The notes below the pieces were generated by a model. That model saw only the letters and a program-made list of their open reading frames with translations, was not told where the DNA came from and ran no database searches. Of a stretch of 64,000 nucleotides of DNA, positions 34,023-43,020 are shown piece after piece (within the stretch, counting starts at the first letter, position 1; each line of letters starts with the position of its first letter). A program made the translations under genes and the position numbers. Where the stretch lies: NCBI RefSeq assembly GCF_003337305.1, contig NZ_QPJO01000002.1:806001-870000 (forward strand), in the 5' to 3' direction. The DNA comes from Winogradskyella arenosi. Its GTDB lineage: Bacteria; Bacteroidota; Bacteroidia; Flavobacteriales; Flavobacteriaceae.

Positions 34023-34841
34023 TTAATCGTTTAGCATCTGATATTTAAAACTCATAAAGGCAAGCCGTTTTCCTTTCTTGGATACCACCTCTAAACTTTC
34101 AGTTAAACCCATATCATTTCTGGTAATAATACGTTTGCCACCTTTTTCATAATTGAGGGTAATGCCATAGAGTTCGGCTTTTTGGTGATAAGAAAATTTG
34201 TCAATAGTTGTGAGTTTGTCTTTACATTGATTACCAACGATATAGCGATTTTTGTTTCTTATTTTTTTACACTTTCCGTTGATGTGGTAGGTGTACTCAT
34301 CTTGTCGTTTAAGGCGTCCTTTTTCATCATACCAAGATTTAGAAATTAACATGCCGCCATCGTTATAATCCCATTTCTGAAGGGTAAGACGTTTTTTGTT
34401 TTCAATGTTGAATAAAATACTATCGTTTAAATTCCGATCGACGTATTTTAATTGCTGCACCAAAGTATCTCCTTTAGGCGATATTTTTAAAAACTGTGTG
34501 TAACGCTGCGCTCTATGTCTTGTGATTATAGAGAGGTGTTTTAAGGCCTCATTGGCATCACGAATAGTATCGTATTTTGTTTGGCCATCTTCTGAATAAT
34601 AGGAGCGTGTTTCAGTGATTAAATCGCCAGCAGTATTTAAAGTTTTAAAGCCTACCTGATTTCCATAACGGTCATACGTTAGAACATGATGCTTCTGTTT
34701 TATAAGCTCGCCTTTATCATACTGAAAAGCTTTAATTTGAGTTTGCATTACCCCATACTTTATGCGCAGGTCTTGGTCTTTTTGTTGTGCGTAGGACTGA
34801 AAGACCAATAAACCCAAAAACGCATAAAGCAAGTAGTTCAT
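34023..34841 (-). CDS. Secreted protein of unknown function with YD/RHS-like repeats
   Basis: A 272-residue protein with a signal peptide ending at QSYAQ (about residue 18). The body holds short repeats in the style YDRYGNQVGFKTLNTAGDLI, YYSEDGQTKYDTI, YDEKGRLKRQDEYTYH, which resemble the antiparallel strand units of YD or MORN-like proteins. I do not recognise a named family. It lies directly downstream of thrC with 51 bases between them and directly upstream of the GIY-YIG-like gene. Confidence 0.65.
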   Translation of the reverse strand: MNYLLYAFLGLLVFQSYAQQKDQDLRIKYGVMQTQIKAFQYDKGELIKQKHHVLTYDRYGNQVGFKTLNTAGDLITETRSYYSEDGQTKYDTIRDANEALKHLSIITRHRAQRYTQFLKISPKGDTLVQQLKYVDRNLNDSILFNIENKKRLTLQKWDYNDGGMLISKSWYDEKGRLKRQDEYTYHINGKCKKIRNKNRYIVGNQCKDKLTTIDKFSYHQKAELYGITLNYEKGGKRIITRNDMGLTESLEVVSKKGKRLAFMSFKYQMLND

Positions 34842-34892
34842 AAATTTTATTTTGATGTTAGTTTTGAAGGTGTGACGATCCTAATGACTGCA

Positions 34893-36182
34893 TTAAGAGA
34901 GCAAATAATCTTTAAGCCCTTGATAAGTATCTATTTTTATAGCTGTCTTTTCTTTATGCATTACCGATTCTATCTGAGGCGGTAAGTCTACGTTCTCTCT
35001 AATCACTTCTTCTACCACATCTAAAAACTTAGTAGGGTGTGCGGTTTCTAAGAAAACTACGTGGGCATCGTTAGATTTTAAGTAAGTCTTAGCGCCCAAA
35101 TATCCTACGGCTCCATGAGGGTCTGCAATATAATTGTAATCATTATACAACTCTAATAATGCGGCTTCGGTGTCTTCATCATTAAAACTGAAAGATGATA
35201 AATTAGCTTTTAAAGCGTCAAAATCATTATTATGCAATTCTTGAATTCTAATAAAATTACTAGGGTTCCCTACATCCATGGCGTTACTAATGGTTTGCAC
35301 AGAAGGTTTAGGCTCGTAAGACTGAGTCAGCATATAATTAACAATGGTATCATTAGCATTATTGGCTGCAATAAAATGTTTTATAGGTAAACCTAATTTT
35401 TGAGCCACCATGCCTGCACAGATATTTCCGAAATTTCCGCTTGGTACAGAAAAGACTAAATCCTTATGCTTCGATTTTAATTGCTTATAGGTAAACATAA
35501 AATAGAAAAGTTGTGGCAGCCATCGCGCAATATTTATGGAATTTGCTGAAGTCAACTGCATTTTGCTAGTCAATTCAGAATCCATAAAAGCTTGTTTTAC
35601 CATGTCTTGGCAATCGTCAAAAACACCATCAACTTCTAAGGCGGTAATATTTTGTCCTAAAGTGGTTAATTGTTTTTCTTGAATATCACTAACCTTTCCA
35701 CTCGGATACAGAATTACAACGTTAACCCCTTTAACCCCTAAAAATCCATTAGCCACGGCACCTCCGGTATCCCCTGAAGTGGCCACTAAAACGGTTACAT
35801 CTTTGGTGTTGTTTTCATTAAAATAGCCTAAACATCGTGCCATGAAACGTGCCCCAACATCTTTAAAAGCCATGGTAGGACCGTGAAAAAGCTCTAAGGT
35901 TGAAATATGCTCATTAATTTCAACAACAGGAAAGTCAAAATTTAAGGTGTCTTCTATAATCTGCTTTAAAACGTCCTCAGGAATTTCTGGGACAATAAAT
36001 TGCTTAATGGCCTCAAAGGCTATTTCTGTATTGGATTTGTCTTCAATAGTTTCAAAAAATGAAGGATCTAAAGGTCTTATAATTTCAGGGAAATACAAGC
36101 CTTTGTCTGGTGCAAGACCTCTAACAACGGCATCTTCAAATGTGGTGTTGGGCGCTTTTTTATTTAGAGAGTAATAATTCAT
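34893..36182 (-). CDS. thrC: Threonine synthase
   Basis: A 429-residue PLP enzyme making threonine from O-phosphohomoserine. The PLP lysine is Lys107 in FHGPTMAFKDVGARF; SGDTGGAVANGF, the phosphate-binding SVPSGNFGNICAG and the late ADPHGAVGYLG are all intact. Length is normal for the shorter, non-plant type. It is the third gene of a thrA-thrB-thrC operon on the minus strand, 22 bases after thrB. Confidence 0.96.
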   Translation of the reverse strand: MNYYSLNKKAPNTTFEDAVVRGLAPDKGLYFPEIIRPLDPSFFETIEDKSNTEIAFEAIKQFIVPEIPEDVLKQIIEDTLNFDFPVVEINEHISTLELFHGPTMAFKDVGARFMARCLGYFNENNTKDVTVLVATSGDTGGAVANGFLGVKGVNVVILYPSGKVSDIQEKQLTTLGQNITALEVDGVFDDCQDMVKQAFMDSELTSKMQLTSANSINIARWLPQLFYFMFTYKQLKSKHKDLVFSVPSGNFGNICAGMVAQKLGLPIKHFIAANNANDTIVNYMLTQSYEPKPSVQTISNAMDVGNPSNFIRIQELHNNDFDALKANLSSFSFNDEDTEAALLELYNDYNYIADPHGAVGYLGAKTYLKSNDAHVVFLETAHPTKFLDVVEEVIRENVDLPPQIESVMHKEKTAIKIDTYQGLKDYLLS

Positions 36183-36204
36183 AAGCTTTTTGATTAACGG
36201 TGTA

Positions 36205-37134
36205 TTAGTTTATTTTCTTTATGCCTTCGGTATTAATTTTAGACACATAGGTTTCAAAGTCTATAGCGGTATTGGCATAGACATTGCGCATGGCGTTTTC
36301 CACATCTTTGGCAGTGCTTTCACCTTTACTTAGCGCAAAAATAGAAGGGCCTGATCCTGAAATGGCACAACCCAATGCACTGGCTTTTAGGACCGCTGTT
36401 TTTACCGCATCAAAATGAGGTATGAGTTGCTTTCTATGCGGTTCTATAACCACATCATGTAAGGCGTCTTTAATTAAAGCGTAGTCAGAAGTGTGAAGGG
36501 CGTGTACCAAACTTCCTACATTAGCCCACTGCGTAATGGCATGATCCAAGGGAATTTCTTTTGGGAGAAGCGCTCTAGATTCTGAAGTTTTAATTTCAAT
36601 CTGCGGATGAATTAATGTCGCATACAAATCATCAGGTGTGGGTAATTCTAAAATCTTTAGGGGCTTTGCACTTTTTACAAGGGTAAAACCACCAAAAATA
36701 GCAGGAGCTAAGTTATCGGCATGTTCACACTGACTTGCTAAGGCTTCCCCCTTCATAGCAAAATTTGTTAAAGCCGTGAAATCTAATGGAGATCCTAATA
36801 AAACGTTCATCCCATATACACTTCCTGCGGCGCTCGCAGAACTGCTTCCAATACCACTACCGGGTTTAATGTTTTTATAAATCTCTATTTCAAAACCACA
36901 ATCGGGATCAAGCGCATTATACATGGCTAGAGCTGAAACTCCGGCTACATTTTTTTCAGCTTCATAGGGTAAATCGTAACCTTCAATTTTAGTGATTTTA
37001 ATGCCTTTAGCTTCGGTTGTTCTAATAACCATTTCATCGCCTATGGTATCTAAACAAAATCCAAGTACATCAAACCCACAAGCAACGTTGGCTACAGTGG
37101 CTGGAGAGAATAATCTAATTTCTTTTTGCATCAT
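36205..37134 (-). CDS. thrB: Homoserine kinase
   Basis: A 309-residue GHMP-family kinase phosphorylating homoserine with ATP. The glycine/serine loop IKPGSGIGSSSASAAGSVYG (about 90-110) and the C-terminal GCAISGSGPSIFAL are the family signatures; the N-terminal FSPATVANVACGFDVLG is the substrate side. Its ATG touches the thrA stop codon directly, so translation is coupled. A second ATG one codon later is equally possible. Confidence 0.96.
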   Translation of the reverse strand: MMQKEIRLFSPATVANVACGFDVLGFCLDTIGDEMVIRTTEAKGIKITKIEGYDLPYEAEKNVAGVSALAMYNALDPDCGFEIEIYKNIKPGSGIGSSSASAAGSVYGMNVLLGSPLDFTALTNFAMKGEALASQCEHADNLAPAIFGGFTLVKSAKPLKILELPTPDDLYATLIHPQIEIKTSESRALLPKEIPLDHAITQWANVGSLVHALHTSDYALIKDALHDVVIEPHRKQLIPHFDAVKTAVLKASALGCAISGSGPSIFALSKGESTAKDVENAMRNVYANTAIDFETYVSKINTEGIKKIN

Positions 37135-39609
37135 TTAATTGTTAGCGATTCTTATAATGTCTGCAAATAATCCTGAGGCTGTAACATCCGCACCGGCGCC
37201 GGCACCCTTAATAATAAGAGGTTGCTCGGGGTAACGCTGCGTATAGAACATAACGATATTGTCTTTTCCTTCTAAGTTGTAAAAAGGATGTCCTTCAGGG
37301 ATTTCTTGTAAACCGACTTTGGCTTTACCGTCATTAAATTCAGCAACAAATTTTAACTGACTGTTGTGTTCTTGAGCGGATTTATAAAGGTCTTGGTAGT
37401 AGGCTTCATCTGCTTTTAGTGTTTCAAAAAAGTCGTCTACACTATCAGAATTATTAGCGTTTTCAGTTAAGAAACTATCACTTTCTAGCTCAGATAATTC
37501 AATCTGATGACCACTCTCTCTAGCTAAGATTAATATTTTTCTTGCCACATCAATTCCGCTGAGATCTATTCTAGGGTCCGGTTCAGTATAACCTTCTTCT
37601 TGCGCTTGTTTTACCACATCGTAAAAGGTGGTATCGGTATTAAAATTATTGAAAATAAAGTTTAGACTACCCGATAATACAGCTTGTATTGTGTTAATCT
37701 TATCCCCGGAAGTGATTAAATGATTTAAGGTATCAATAACAGGTAAGCCTGCACCAACATTAGTTTCAAATAGAAAAGAAGCATTGTACTGTCTTGATAG
37801 TGCCTTTAGCTCATTATAGTATTCAATGTTACCAGAACAGGCAATTTTATTACATGCAATCACCGATATGCTTTCCTTGAGGTATTGCCCGTAAATGTTA
37901 GAAACAGCTTCATTAGCGGTAATATCAATAAAAACAGAGTTTCTTAAATTTAAAGCTTTAGCATGCTCAAAGAAGTTTTGTAGACTTGCCTTTTCTCCAT
38001 TTTCTAATTCGGTTTTCCAGTGTTTAAGATTAATGCCATCATCATTAACCACCATAGTTCTTGAATTTGATAGGCCTGTAATTCTTAAATTGATTTTAAA
38101 CTGCTCTTTAACATAAGCCTTTTGTTGCTTTATTTGTTCAATTAAACGCTCGCCAACATTACCCACACCGGTGATAAATAAGTTGATCTGTTTGGTTTTT
38201 ATTTCAAAGAATTGTTCGTGTAAACTATTGAGTGCTTTTTTCACGTCGTTTTTATGTATTACTGCAGAGATATTGCGTTCTGAAGCGCCTTGTGCGATGG
38301 CCCTTATATTCACGTTATTTTTTCCTAGCGTACTAAACATTTTTCCACTGATACCTTGGTGGTTTTTCATTTTATCGCCAATAACAGCGATGATTGATAA
38401 GTCGGTTTCTACGACTATAGGATCTATTTTTTGTAATGAAATTTCATATTCAAATATGGCGTCTATAGCTTCTTTAGCACGCTGAGCGTCGTTTTGTGAA
38501 ATTCCGAAGCAAATGGTATGCTCTGATGACGATTGCGTAATAAGAATGATGTTTATTTTCTCTTGTGCCAAGGTTTCAAATAAACGTTTACTGAAACCAG
38601 GTACACCAACCATACCGTTACCTTGTAAGGTTAATAATGCAACATTTTCAATATTACTGATGCCTTTAATTGGAGAATTTCCGCTCGGAGTAACCTGTTT
38701 AGTAATGGTAGTTCCAACGGCTTCCGGATCTAAAGTGTTTTTTATAATAATTGGAATTTTCTTTTTTAACACCGGCATGACTGTAGGCGGGTAGAGCACT
38801 TTAGCACCAAAGTGTGATAGCTCTACAGCTTCCTGATACGACAGTTGCTCTATAGGAGAGGCTTGCTTAACGAGCTTTGGGTTTGTGGTATACATTCCAC
38901 TCACGTCAGTCCAAATTTGTAATTCTTCAGCTTCCATAGCAGCAGCAATTATTGCGGCGGTATAATCTGATCCGCCACGGCCTAATGTGGTTATTTCACC
39001 ATGAATAGACTTAGAGACAAAACCTGGTAATAAAACAATGGGACTGGCATTCTTACTGAAAAAATCAGTGATGTTTTTATTTGTTACTTCAAAATTAACC
39101 GTAGCATTATTGAAGGTAGAATCGGTAAGAATAAGCTCTTGCGAATTTTTTAAAACCACATCTACCACGCGCGATTTTAAAGTATGATAAATGATTGTAG
39201 ACGATAAGGTTTCTCCAAAACTGAGGAGTTTGTCTAAGGTTTTAGGGGAGAGCTCATTGATGAGATAAATTCCATTTAAAAGCTGTTTTAAGTCGTTTAA
39301 TTTTTCGGAAACAAGGTCTCTAAGTTCATCTTGTTGCTTACGTAAGGCCTCGTTGTCTTGAGTAGTAGGGAACAAACCTTCAATAACACTGTTGTGTATG
39401 GACCAAATGGTATCATACTTTTGGTTGTATTCTAGATTTTTCTGGCAAGCTAAAGTTCCAGCTTCTAGCAATTTATCGGTTATGCCTCCAACGGCAGAAA
39501 CGACAACCGCAATGGCAGTATCTTGAGATTGCTGGTTTAATATGGCTATGACTTTATTGATGTTTTCGGCTGAACCTACTGAGGTTCCACCAAATTTGAG
39601 AACTTTCAT
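37135..39609 (-). CDS. thrA: Bifunctional aspartate kinase / homoserine dehydrogenase
   Basis: An 824-residue fusion doing the first and third steps of threonine synthesis. Residues about 1-290 are the aspartokinase (MKVLKFGGTSVGS, GRGGSDYTAAIIAAAMEAEELQIWTDVSG), about 300-455 the ACT regulatory pair that senses threonine, and about 465-824 the homoserine dehydrogenase (LFITGVGNVGERLIEQIK, LSGSLNFIFNNF, EGYTEPDPRIDLSGIDVARKILIL, GAGAGADVTASGLFADIIRI). Length is normal for the fusion. It heads thrABC and is preceded by a possible attenuator. Confidence 0.97.
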   Translation of the reverse strand: MKVLKFGGTSVGSAENINKVIAILNQQSQDTAIAVVVSAVGGITDKLLEAGTLACQKNLEYNQKYDTIWSIHNSVIEGLFPTTQDNEALRKQQDELRDLVSEKLNDLKQLLNGIYLINELSPKTLDKLLSFGETLSSTIIYHTLKSRVVDVVLKNSQELILTDSTFNNATVNFEVTNKNITDFFSKNASPIVLLPGFVSKSIHGEITTLGRGGSDYTAAIIAAAMEAEELQIWTDVSGMYTTNPKLVKQASPIEQLSYQEAVELSHFGAKVLYPPTVMPVLKKKIPIIIKNTLDPEAVGTTITKQVTPSGNSPIKGISNIENVALLTLQGNGMVGVPGFSKRLFETLAQEKINIILITQSSSEHTICFGISQNDAQRAKEAIDAIFEYEISLQKIDPIVVETDLSIIAVIGDKMKNHQGISGKMFSTLGKNNVNIRAIAQGASERNISAVIHKNDVKKALNSLHEQFFEIKTKQINLFITGVGNVGERLIEQIKQQKAYVKEQFKINLRITGLSNSRTMVVNDDGINLKHWKTELENGEKASLQNFFEHAKALNLRNSVFIDITANEAVSNIYGQYLKESISVIACNKIACSGNIEYYNELKALSRQYNASFLFETNVGAGLPVIDTLNHLITSGDKINTIQAVLSGSLNFIFNNFNTDTTFYDVVKQAQEEGYTEPDPRIDLSGIDVARKILILARESGHQIELSELESDSFLTENANNSDSVDDFFETLKADEAYYQDLYKSAQEHNSQLKFVAEFNDGKAKVGLQEIPEGHPFYNLEGKDNIVMFYTQRYPEQPLIIKGAGAGADVTASGLFADIIRIANN

Positions 39610-39632
39610 ATAATTTATATTTAAATAAGGAT

Positions 39633-39655
39633 AAAAAAAAATGTCAAGGATGACA
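39633..39655 (-). terminator. Possible attenuator hairpin before thrA
   Basis: On the minus strand TGTCA-TCCT-TGACA is followed by nine T residues, 24 bases before the thrA ATG. The 5-base stem is short, but hairpin plus T9 is the form of an intrinsic terminator. Its position just downstream of a small reading frame and a second palindrome suggests attenuation. Confidence 0.45.
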
Positions 39656-39674
39656 CAAAGGGACGGAGAGCATA

Positions 39675-39740
39675 TTACAGATTACCCCAAGGGGTAATAA
39701 TGCTAGAAATAACGAACATAGACATAGACACGCGCATCAT
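39675..39740 (-). CDS. Possible thr leader peptide
   Basis: A 21-codon reading frame in the thrA leader (MMRVSMSMFVISSIITPWGNL) starting about 50 bases downstream of a -7 element and ending 66 bases before thrA. It contains Ile-Ile-Thr in its last third, at the palindrome 39681-39698. A longer in-frame version from 39782 has 35 codons with four Thr. It lacks the dense Thr run of the classical thrL peptide, so this call is tentative. Confidence 0.3.
   Translation of the reverse strand: MMRVSMSMFVISSIITPWGNL
39681..39698 (-). promoter_or_regulatory. Palindrome ATTACCCC-AA-GGGGTAAT in the thrA leader
   Basis: Eight-base arms around two central bases, lying inside the possible leader peptide frame. 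It could be the first hairpin of an attenuator or an operator. Confidence 0.4.
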
Positions 39741-39791
39741 CGGCGTTAATAAATTTTGTGTTATGTGGTTTTGTGTGCTCATTATACGTAT

Positions 39792-39799
39792 CAAATGTA
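39792..39799 (-). promoter_or_regulatory. -7 promoter element of the thrABC operon
   Basis: TACATTTG on the minus strand matches TAnnTTTG exactly and would give a leader of about 175 bases before thrA, long enough for attenuation. A TTG at 39823-39825 is 23 bases upstream, slightly too far for a standard -33. Confidence 0.45.
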
Positions 39800-40009
39800 T
39801 TATTTTTATAACAATAAAAAAACAATTCAGATCTTTTTAAGGAATTCATAAAAATAAGGTTTTTCATTAAGAAAAATGAAACAAAATTGAATATTTGCAA
39901 AGAGTTTTAAATGTATTGCTGACAGATTCTCAGTGAGCATATGGATTCTTAAAAAAAAATCGAGAAAGTCGTTAAAGAAACAACAGATATAAAAAACAAG
40001 TATTAGTAC

Positions 40010-41563
40010 ATGAAATTATTTTCTAAAGCACAAATTTACGAAGGCGATAAACTAACCGTAGAACGCTTAAATATTAGTTCGACGCAATTAATGGAGCAGG
40101 CAGGAACACAATTGTTTAATTGGATTCATACCCGAATGCAAGGTGCGCAAGTTCCTATACATGTATTTTGCGGTATTGGTAATAATGGAGGCAATGGTTT
40201 AGTTATGGCGAGACATTTAATTACTCATGGCTATAACGTGATAACTTATATTGTGAATTACAGTGATAAGCGCTCTAAAGATTTTTTAGAGCATTATGAT
40301 CAGATTAAAAATGTGACTAAAAAATGGCCCGTAATGTTAAGTTGCGAAGATGATTTTAGTGAAATTCAAATTGGGAGCGATGATATTATTGTAGATGCCG
40401 TATTTGGTATAGGTTTTAACAGAGCGGCAAAATCATGGGTAGCAGAATTGTTTCAAAAGTTTAAAGCTTCAAAAGCATTTACTTTGGCTATAGATATTCC
40501 CTCTGGGCTTTATACAGATGAAGCTATTACCGACGATAAAGCTGTGGTTTATGCGAATTATACTTTAAGTTTTCAGTCACCAAAGCTCGTGTTTTTCTTG
40601 CCAGAGACCGCAAAGTTTATTGGGCAATGGGAGGTGATTGATGTGGGGATAGACCGCCAGTATTTAAAGGAGATAAAAACCGAAGTAGAATTAATCGGGA
40701 AACATGAGGTTTTACCTTTATATAAACCTCGTGAAAAATTCTCTCATAAGGGGAACTACGGGCATGTTTTGATTTTAGGTGGAAGTTATGGGAAAATTGG
40801 AGCTGTACAATTAGCAAGTAAAGCGGCTTTAAGCACTGGGGCAGGATTGGTAACGGCTTATCTTCCTGAGTGTGGGTACCACAGTTTGCAAACAGCAATC
40901 CCCGAAGTTATGGTCATTACAGATGCTTCGGAAAAAGAAATTTCAAATATTGAATTTGATTTAGAGCCTAGCGTTATTGGAATAGGAGTCGGCTTAGGAA
41001 CTTCTGAAGCAACCGTGAAAACATTTGAAGCCTTTTTAAAACAGAATTCAGTACCTTTAGTAATTGATGCAGATGGCCTTAATATTTTAGCGCAACACCA
41101 AGATTTATTGCAATATTTACCAAAAGGCGCCGTATTAACACCACACCCTAAAGAGTTAGAGCGATTAATAGGGTCATGGAAAGGTGATTTTGAAAAGCTT
41201 GAAAAAGTAAAAGCGTTCTCTAAAACCCATGAGGTTATTGTCCTTATAAAAGGCGCCAATTCTATTACGGTAGATCAAGATAAATTATACATCAATACCA
41301 CGGGGAATCCGGGGATGGCCACAGGTGGCGTGGGCGATGTGCTTACGGGCATAATTTCTGGTTTAATAGCACAAGGTTACAGCCCTTTGACAGCGACAAT
41401 ATTTGGGGTTTATCTACATGGGAAATCGGCCGATATTTCTTTAGAAGATTATGGTTATCAAAGTTTAATAGCAAGTCATATTATAGAGACTTTGGGTGAA
41501 GCTTATATCGATTTATTTAAACAACCAGAGCAACCAAAAGTAGCGGAGGCCTCTAACAAGTAA
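40010..41563 (+). CDS. nnr: Bifunctional NAD(P)H-hydrate epimerase / ADP-dependent NAD(P)H-hydrate dehydratase
   Basis: A 517-residue repair enzyme that returns damaged, hydrated NAD(P)H to use. Residues about 1-220 are the YjeF-N epimerase (FCGIGNNGGNGLVMARHL, the IDIPSGL loop). Residues about 235-510 are the ribokinase-like dehydratase with KGNYGHVLILGGSYGKIGAVQLA, the DADGLN motif, TPHPKELERL and the ADP site GNPGMATGGVGDVLTGIISGL. The fusion is the normal arrangement in bacteria. It is a single gene ended by a bidirectional terminator. Confidence 0.95.
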   Translation: MKLFSKAQIYEGDKLTVERLNISSTQLMEQAGTQLFNWIHTRMQGAQVPIHVFCGIGNNGGNGLVMARHLITHGYNVITYIVNYSDKRSKDFLEHYDQIKNVTKKWPVMLSCEDDFSEIQIGSDDIIVDAVFGIGFNRAAKSWVAELFQKFKASKAFTLAIDIPSGLYTDEAITDDKAVVYANYTLSFQSPKLVFFLPETAKFIGQWEVIDVGIDRQYLKEIKTEVELIGKHEVLPLYKPREKFSHKGNYGHVLILGGSYGKIGAVQLASKAALSTGAGLVTAYLPECGYHSLQTAIPEVMVITDASEKEISNIEFDLEPSVIGIGVGLGTSEATVKTFEAFLKQNSVPLVIDADGLNILAQHQDLLQYLPKGAVLTPHPKELERLIGSWKGDFEKLEKVKAFSKTHEVIVLIKGANSITVDQDKLYINTTGNPGMATGGVGDVLTGIISGLIAQGYSPLTATIFGVYLHGKSADISLEDYGYQSLIASHIIETLGEAYIDLFKQPEQPKVAEASNK

Positions 41564-41580
41564 ATTCTAATAGGAATAAA

Positions 41581-41612
41581 AAAAAGCCAGTTTCAACAGA
41601 AACTGGCTTTTT
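41581..41612 (+). terminator. Bidirectional intrinsic terminator
   Basis: Perfect 14-base inverted repeat (AAAAAGCCAGTTTC / GAAACTGGCTTTTT) with a 4-base loop, between two convergent genes. A and T tracts on both sides let it serve both strands. Confidence 0.92.
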
Positions 41613-41631
41613 TTTATTCAGGTTATTAAGA

Positions 41632-42669
41632 CTAAAGGTCAAGCTTGTTAAAAAGCTTCATTAACTCAGGACTTGAAGGTCTTGGCGCATCAGCACTAAC
41701 AATATTACCTTTAGGATCTATTAAGATAAATCTAGGAATACCATTTACTCTATAATCTTGAACAAATTGAGATCTAAAACCGTTATCGGCTAATAACTGT
41801 ATACCACCTAAATTTTTATCGTCCACCATTTTTTTCCACGCTTTATAAGCGGCGGCTTTATCGTTTTTATAGCCTCTACCTTCATCAATAGAAATGCTTA
41901 CAAATTCAATATTCTTGTCTTTATATTGTTCTTCTACACGTTTTAAAGAAGGAATTTCCTTTAAACAAGGTGCACACCAAGTGGCCCATAAATCAATATA
42001 AACATATTTACCTTGTAAATCTGAAAGGGACATTGTACCACCATCATGGTTCTCATAGCCTTCAAAACCAGGAGAAGGAGATCCTGCCGGAAAGGCGCTG
42101 TTAGTGGCTTGTTTAGATTTTATAAAATTGCTAATTTGGTTAATAGTACCAGCAACCTTTTTGTCCATTAAAGCTTTGTGTGTCGAATCTACTTCGGTGT
42201 AGTTTTCTTTAAGTTTGTCATAATTAGATTGGTAATCTTCTAATGCTTTATTTAATACTTCTGCATCATTAGACGCCACTAACTTAGGTGAAAAGAATTT
42301 TTTAGAAAGTAAAAAAGACTGTACGGTGAAGTTATTAAGGTCAGAATCGTCACCTCCAAATTTTAAAGAATCTATGAAGTTATTGTTATCCGTAGTAAAC
42401 GAAGACACATTGTCATTTTCTAAATAAATCTGACCATATTGTTTTCCGTGTTGAAAATTATAATCTCCAGCAATAACCTTTAACGTATCTTTAAAGCTAC
42501 CATCATCATCTAGAGAAATCATTTTTTCATAACTTCTCCCTTTAAAGACTTTTAAAGTTTTACTTTCATCAGGGTTAGAAATTTTCCCAGAAAGGGTTAC
42601 ATAATCTTTAGGCTCTCCTTTACAAGCCATTAAAGTTACAGCTATACAAAGTGATAATAATTGTTTCAT
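41632..42669 (-). CDS. TlpA-like thioredoxin lipoprotein with N-terminal DUF4369-like domain
   Basis: A 345-residue lipoprotein (lipobox LMAC, Cys16) started at 42669, where the signal peptide begins; an upstream ATG at 42693 would add eight residues. The N-terminal part (VTLSGKISNPDESKTLKVFKG, about 20-110) looks like the DUF4369 beta domain. A helical linker follows, then a TlpA/ResA thioredoxin fold (about 210-345) with the redox site LWATWCAPCLKEI and the cis-proline NGIPRFILID. Such proteins reduce disulfides at the cell envelope in Bacteroidota. Confidence 0.87.
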   Translation of the reverse strand: MKQLLSLCIAVTLMACKGEPKDYVTLSGKISNPDESKTLKVFKGRSYEKMISLDDDGSFKDTLKVIAGDYNFQHGKQYGQIYLENDNVSSFTTDNNNFIDSLKFGGDDSDLNNFTVQSFLLSKKFFSPKLVASNDAEVLNKALEDYQSNYDKLKENYTEVDSTHKALMDKKVAGTINQISNFIKSKQATNSAFPAGSPSPGFEGYENHDGGTMSLSDLQGKYVYIDLWATWCAPCLKEIPSLKRVEEQYKDKNIEFVSISIDEGRGYKNDKAAAYKAWKKMVDDKNLGGIQLLADNGFRSQFVQDYRVNGIPRFILIDPKGNIVSADAPRPSSPELMKLFNKLDL

Positions 42670-43020
42670 AAATATGATTTTGTTTAAATTCAAAAGTAAG
42701 AAATATAACAGAAAATTAAATTTAAAATTGTTATAAAGTTAAGACGCGGCGTATTCAATGCGTTTTAGCAGCGAAGCGTTTTTATATGAGCTGCGTTTTG
42801 GGTTTCAAAACGTTTTAGCTTAGCTTAGGCTTTTAACAAGATGACATTTCTTACAAGGCTAGGGTACTAGTAAAGGGATAATAGGGGAGATGCATGGTTA
42901 TAATGAATTGATTTCAAGGAACTAAAAACAGGATTGCTTATAAGGTTTAAAGATTTCAAAATTGTCATGGTAAAACCCAAAATATTTCTCAATTTTGAGC
43001 CTCTATAAATTTTAAACTAA
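42670..43020. other. Intergenic region before hutH, no gene seen
   Basis: A 351-base gap between the divergent TlpA-like and hutH genes. It includes a patch relatively rich in GC for this genome, with an AAAACGTTTT palindrome near 42805-42820, but no reading frame, tRNA or terminator that I can support. A promoter for hutH is expected near 42990, where CTCAATTTTGAG stands, but it does not match the -7 consensus well. Confidence 0.5.

Noticed and set aside
39703..39900. A 65-residue minus-strand frame upstream of thrA
   Set aside because: Composition is not protein-like, it overlaps the better-supported leader region and its promoter, and no family is recognisable.
42805..42820. AAAACGTTTT palindrome before hutH
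   Set aside because: Short AT-rich palindromes are expected by chance here and it is not repeated before other genes.
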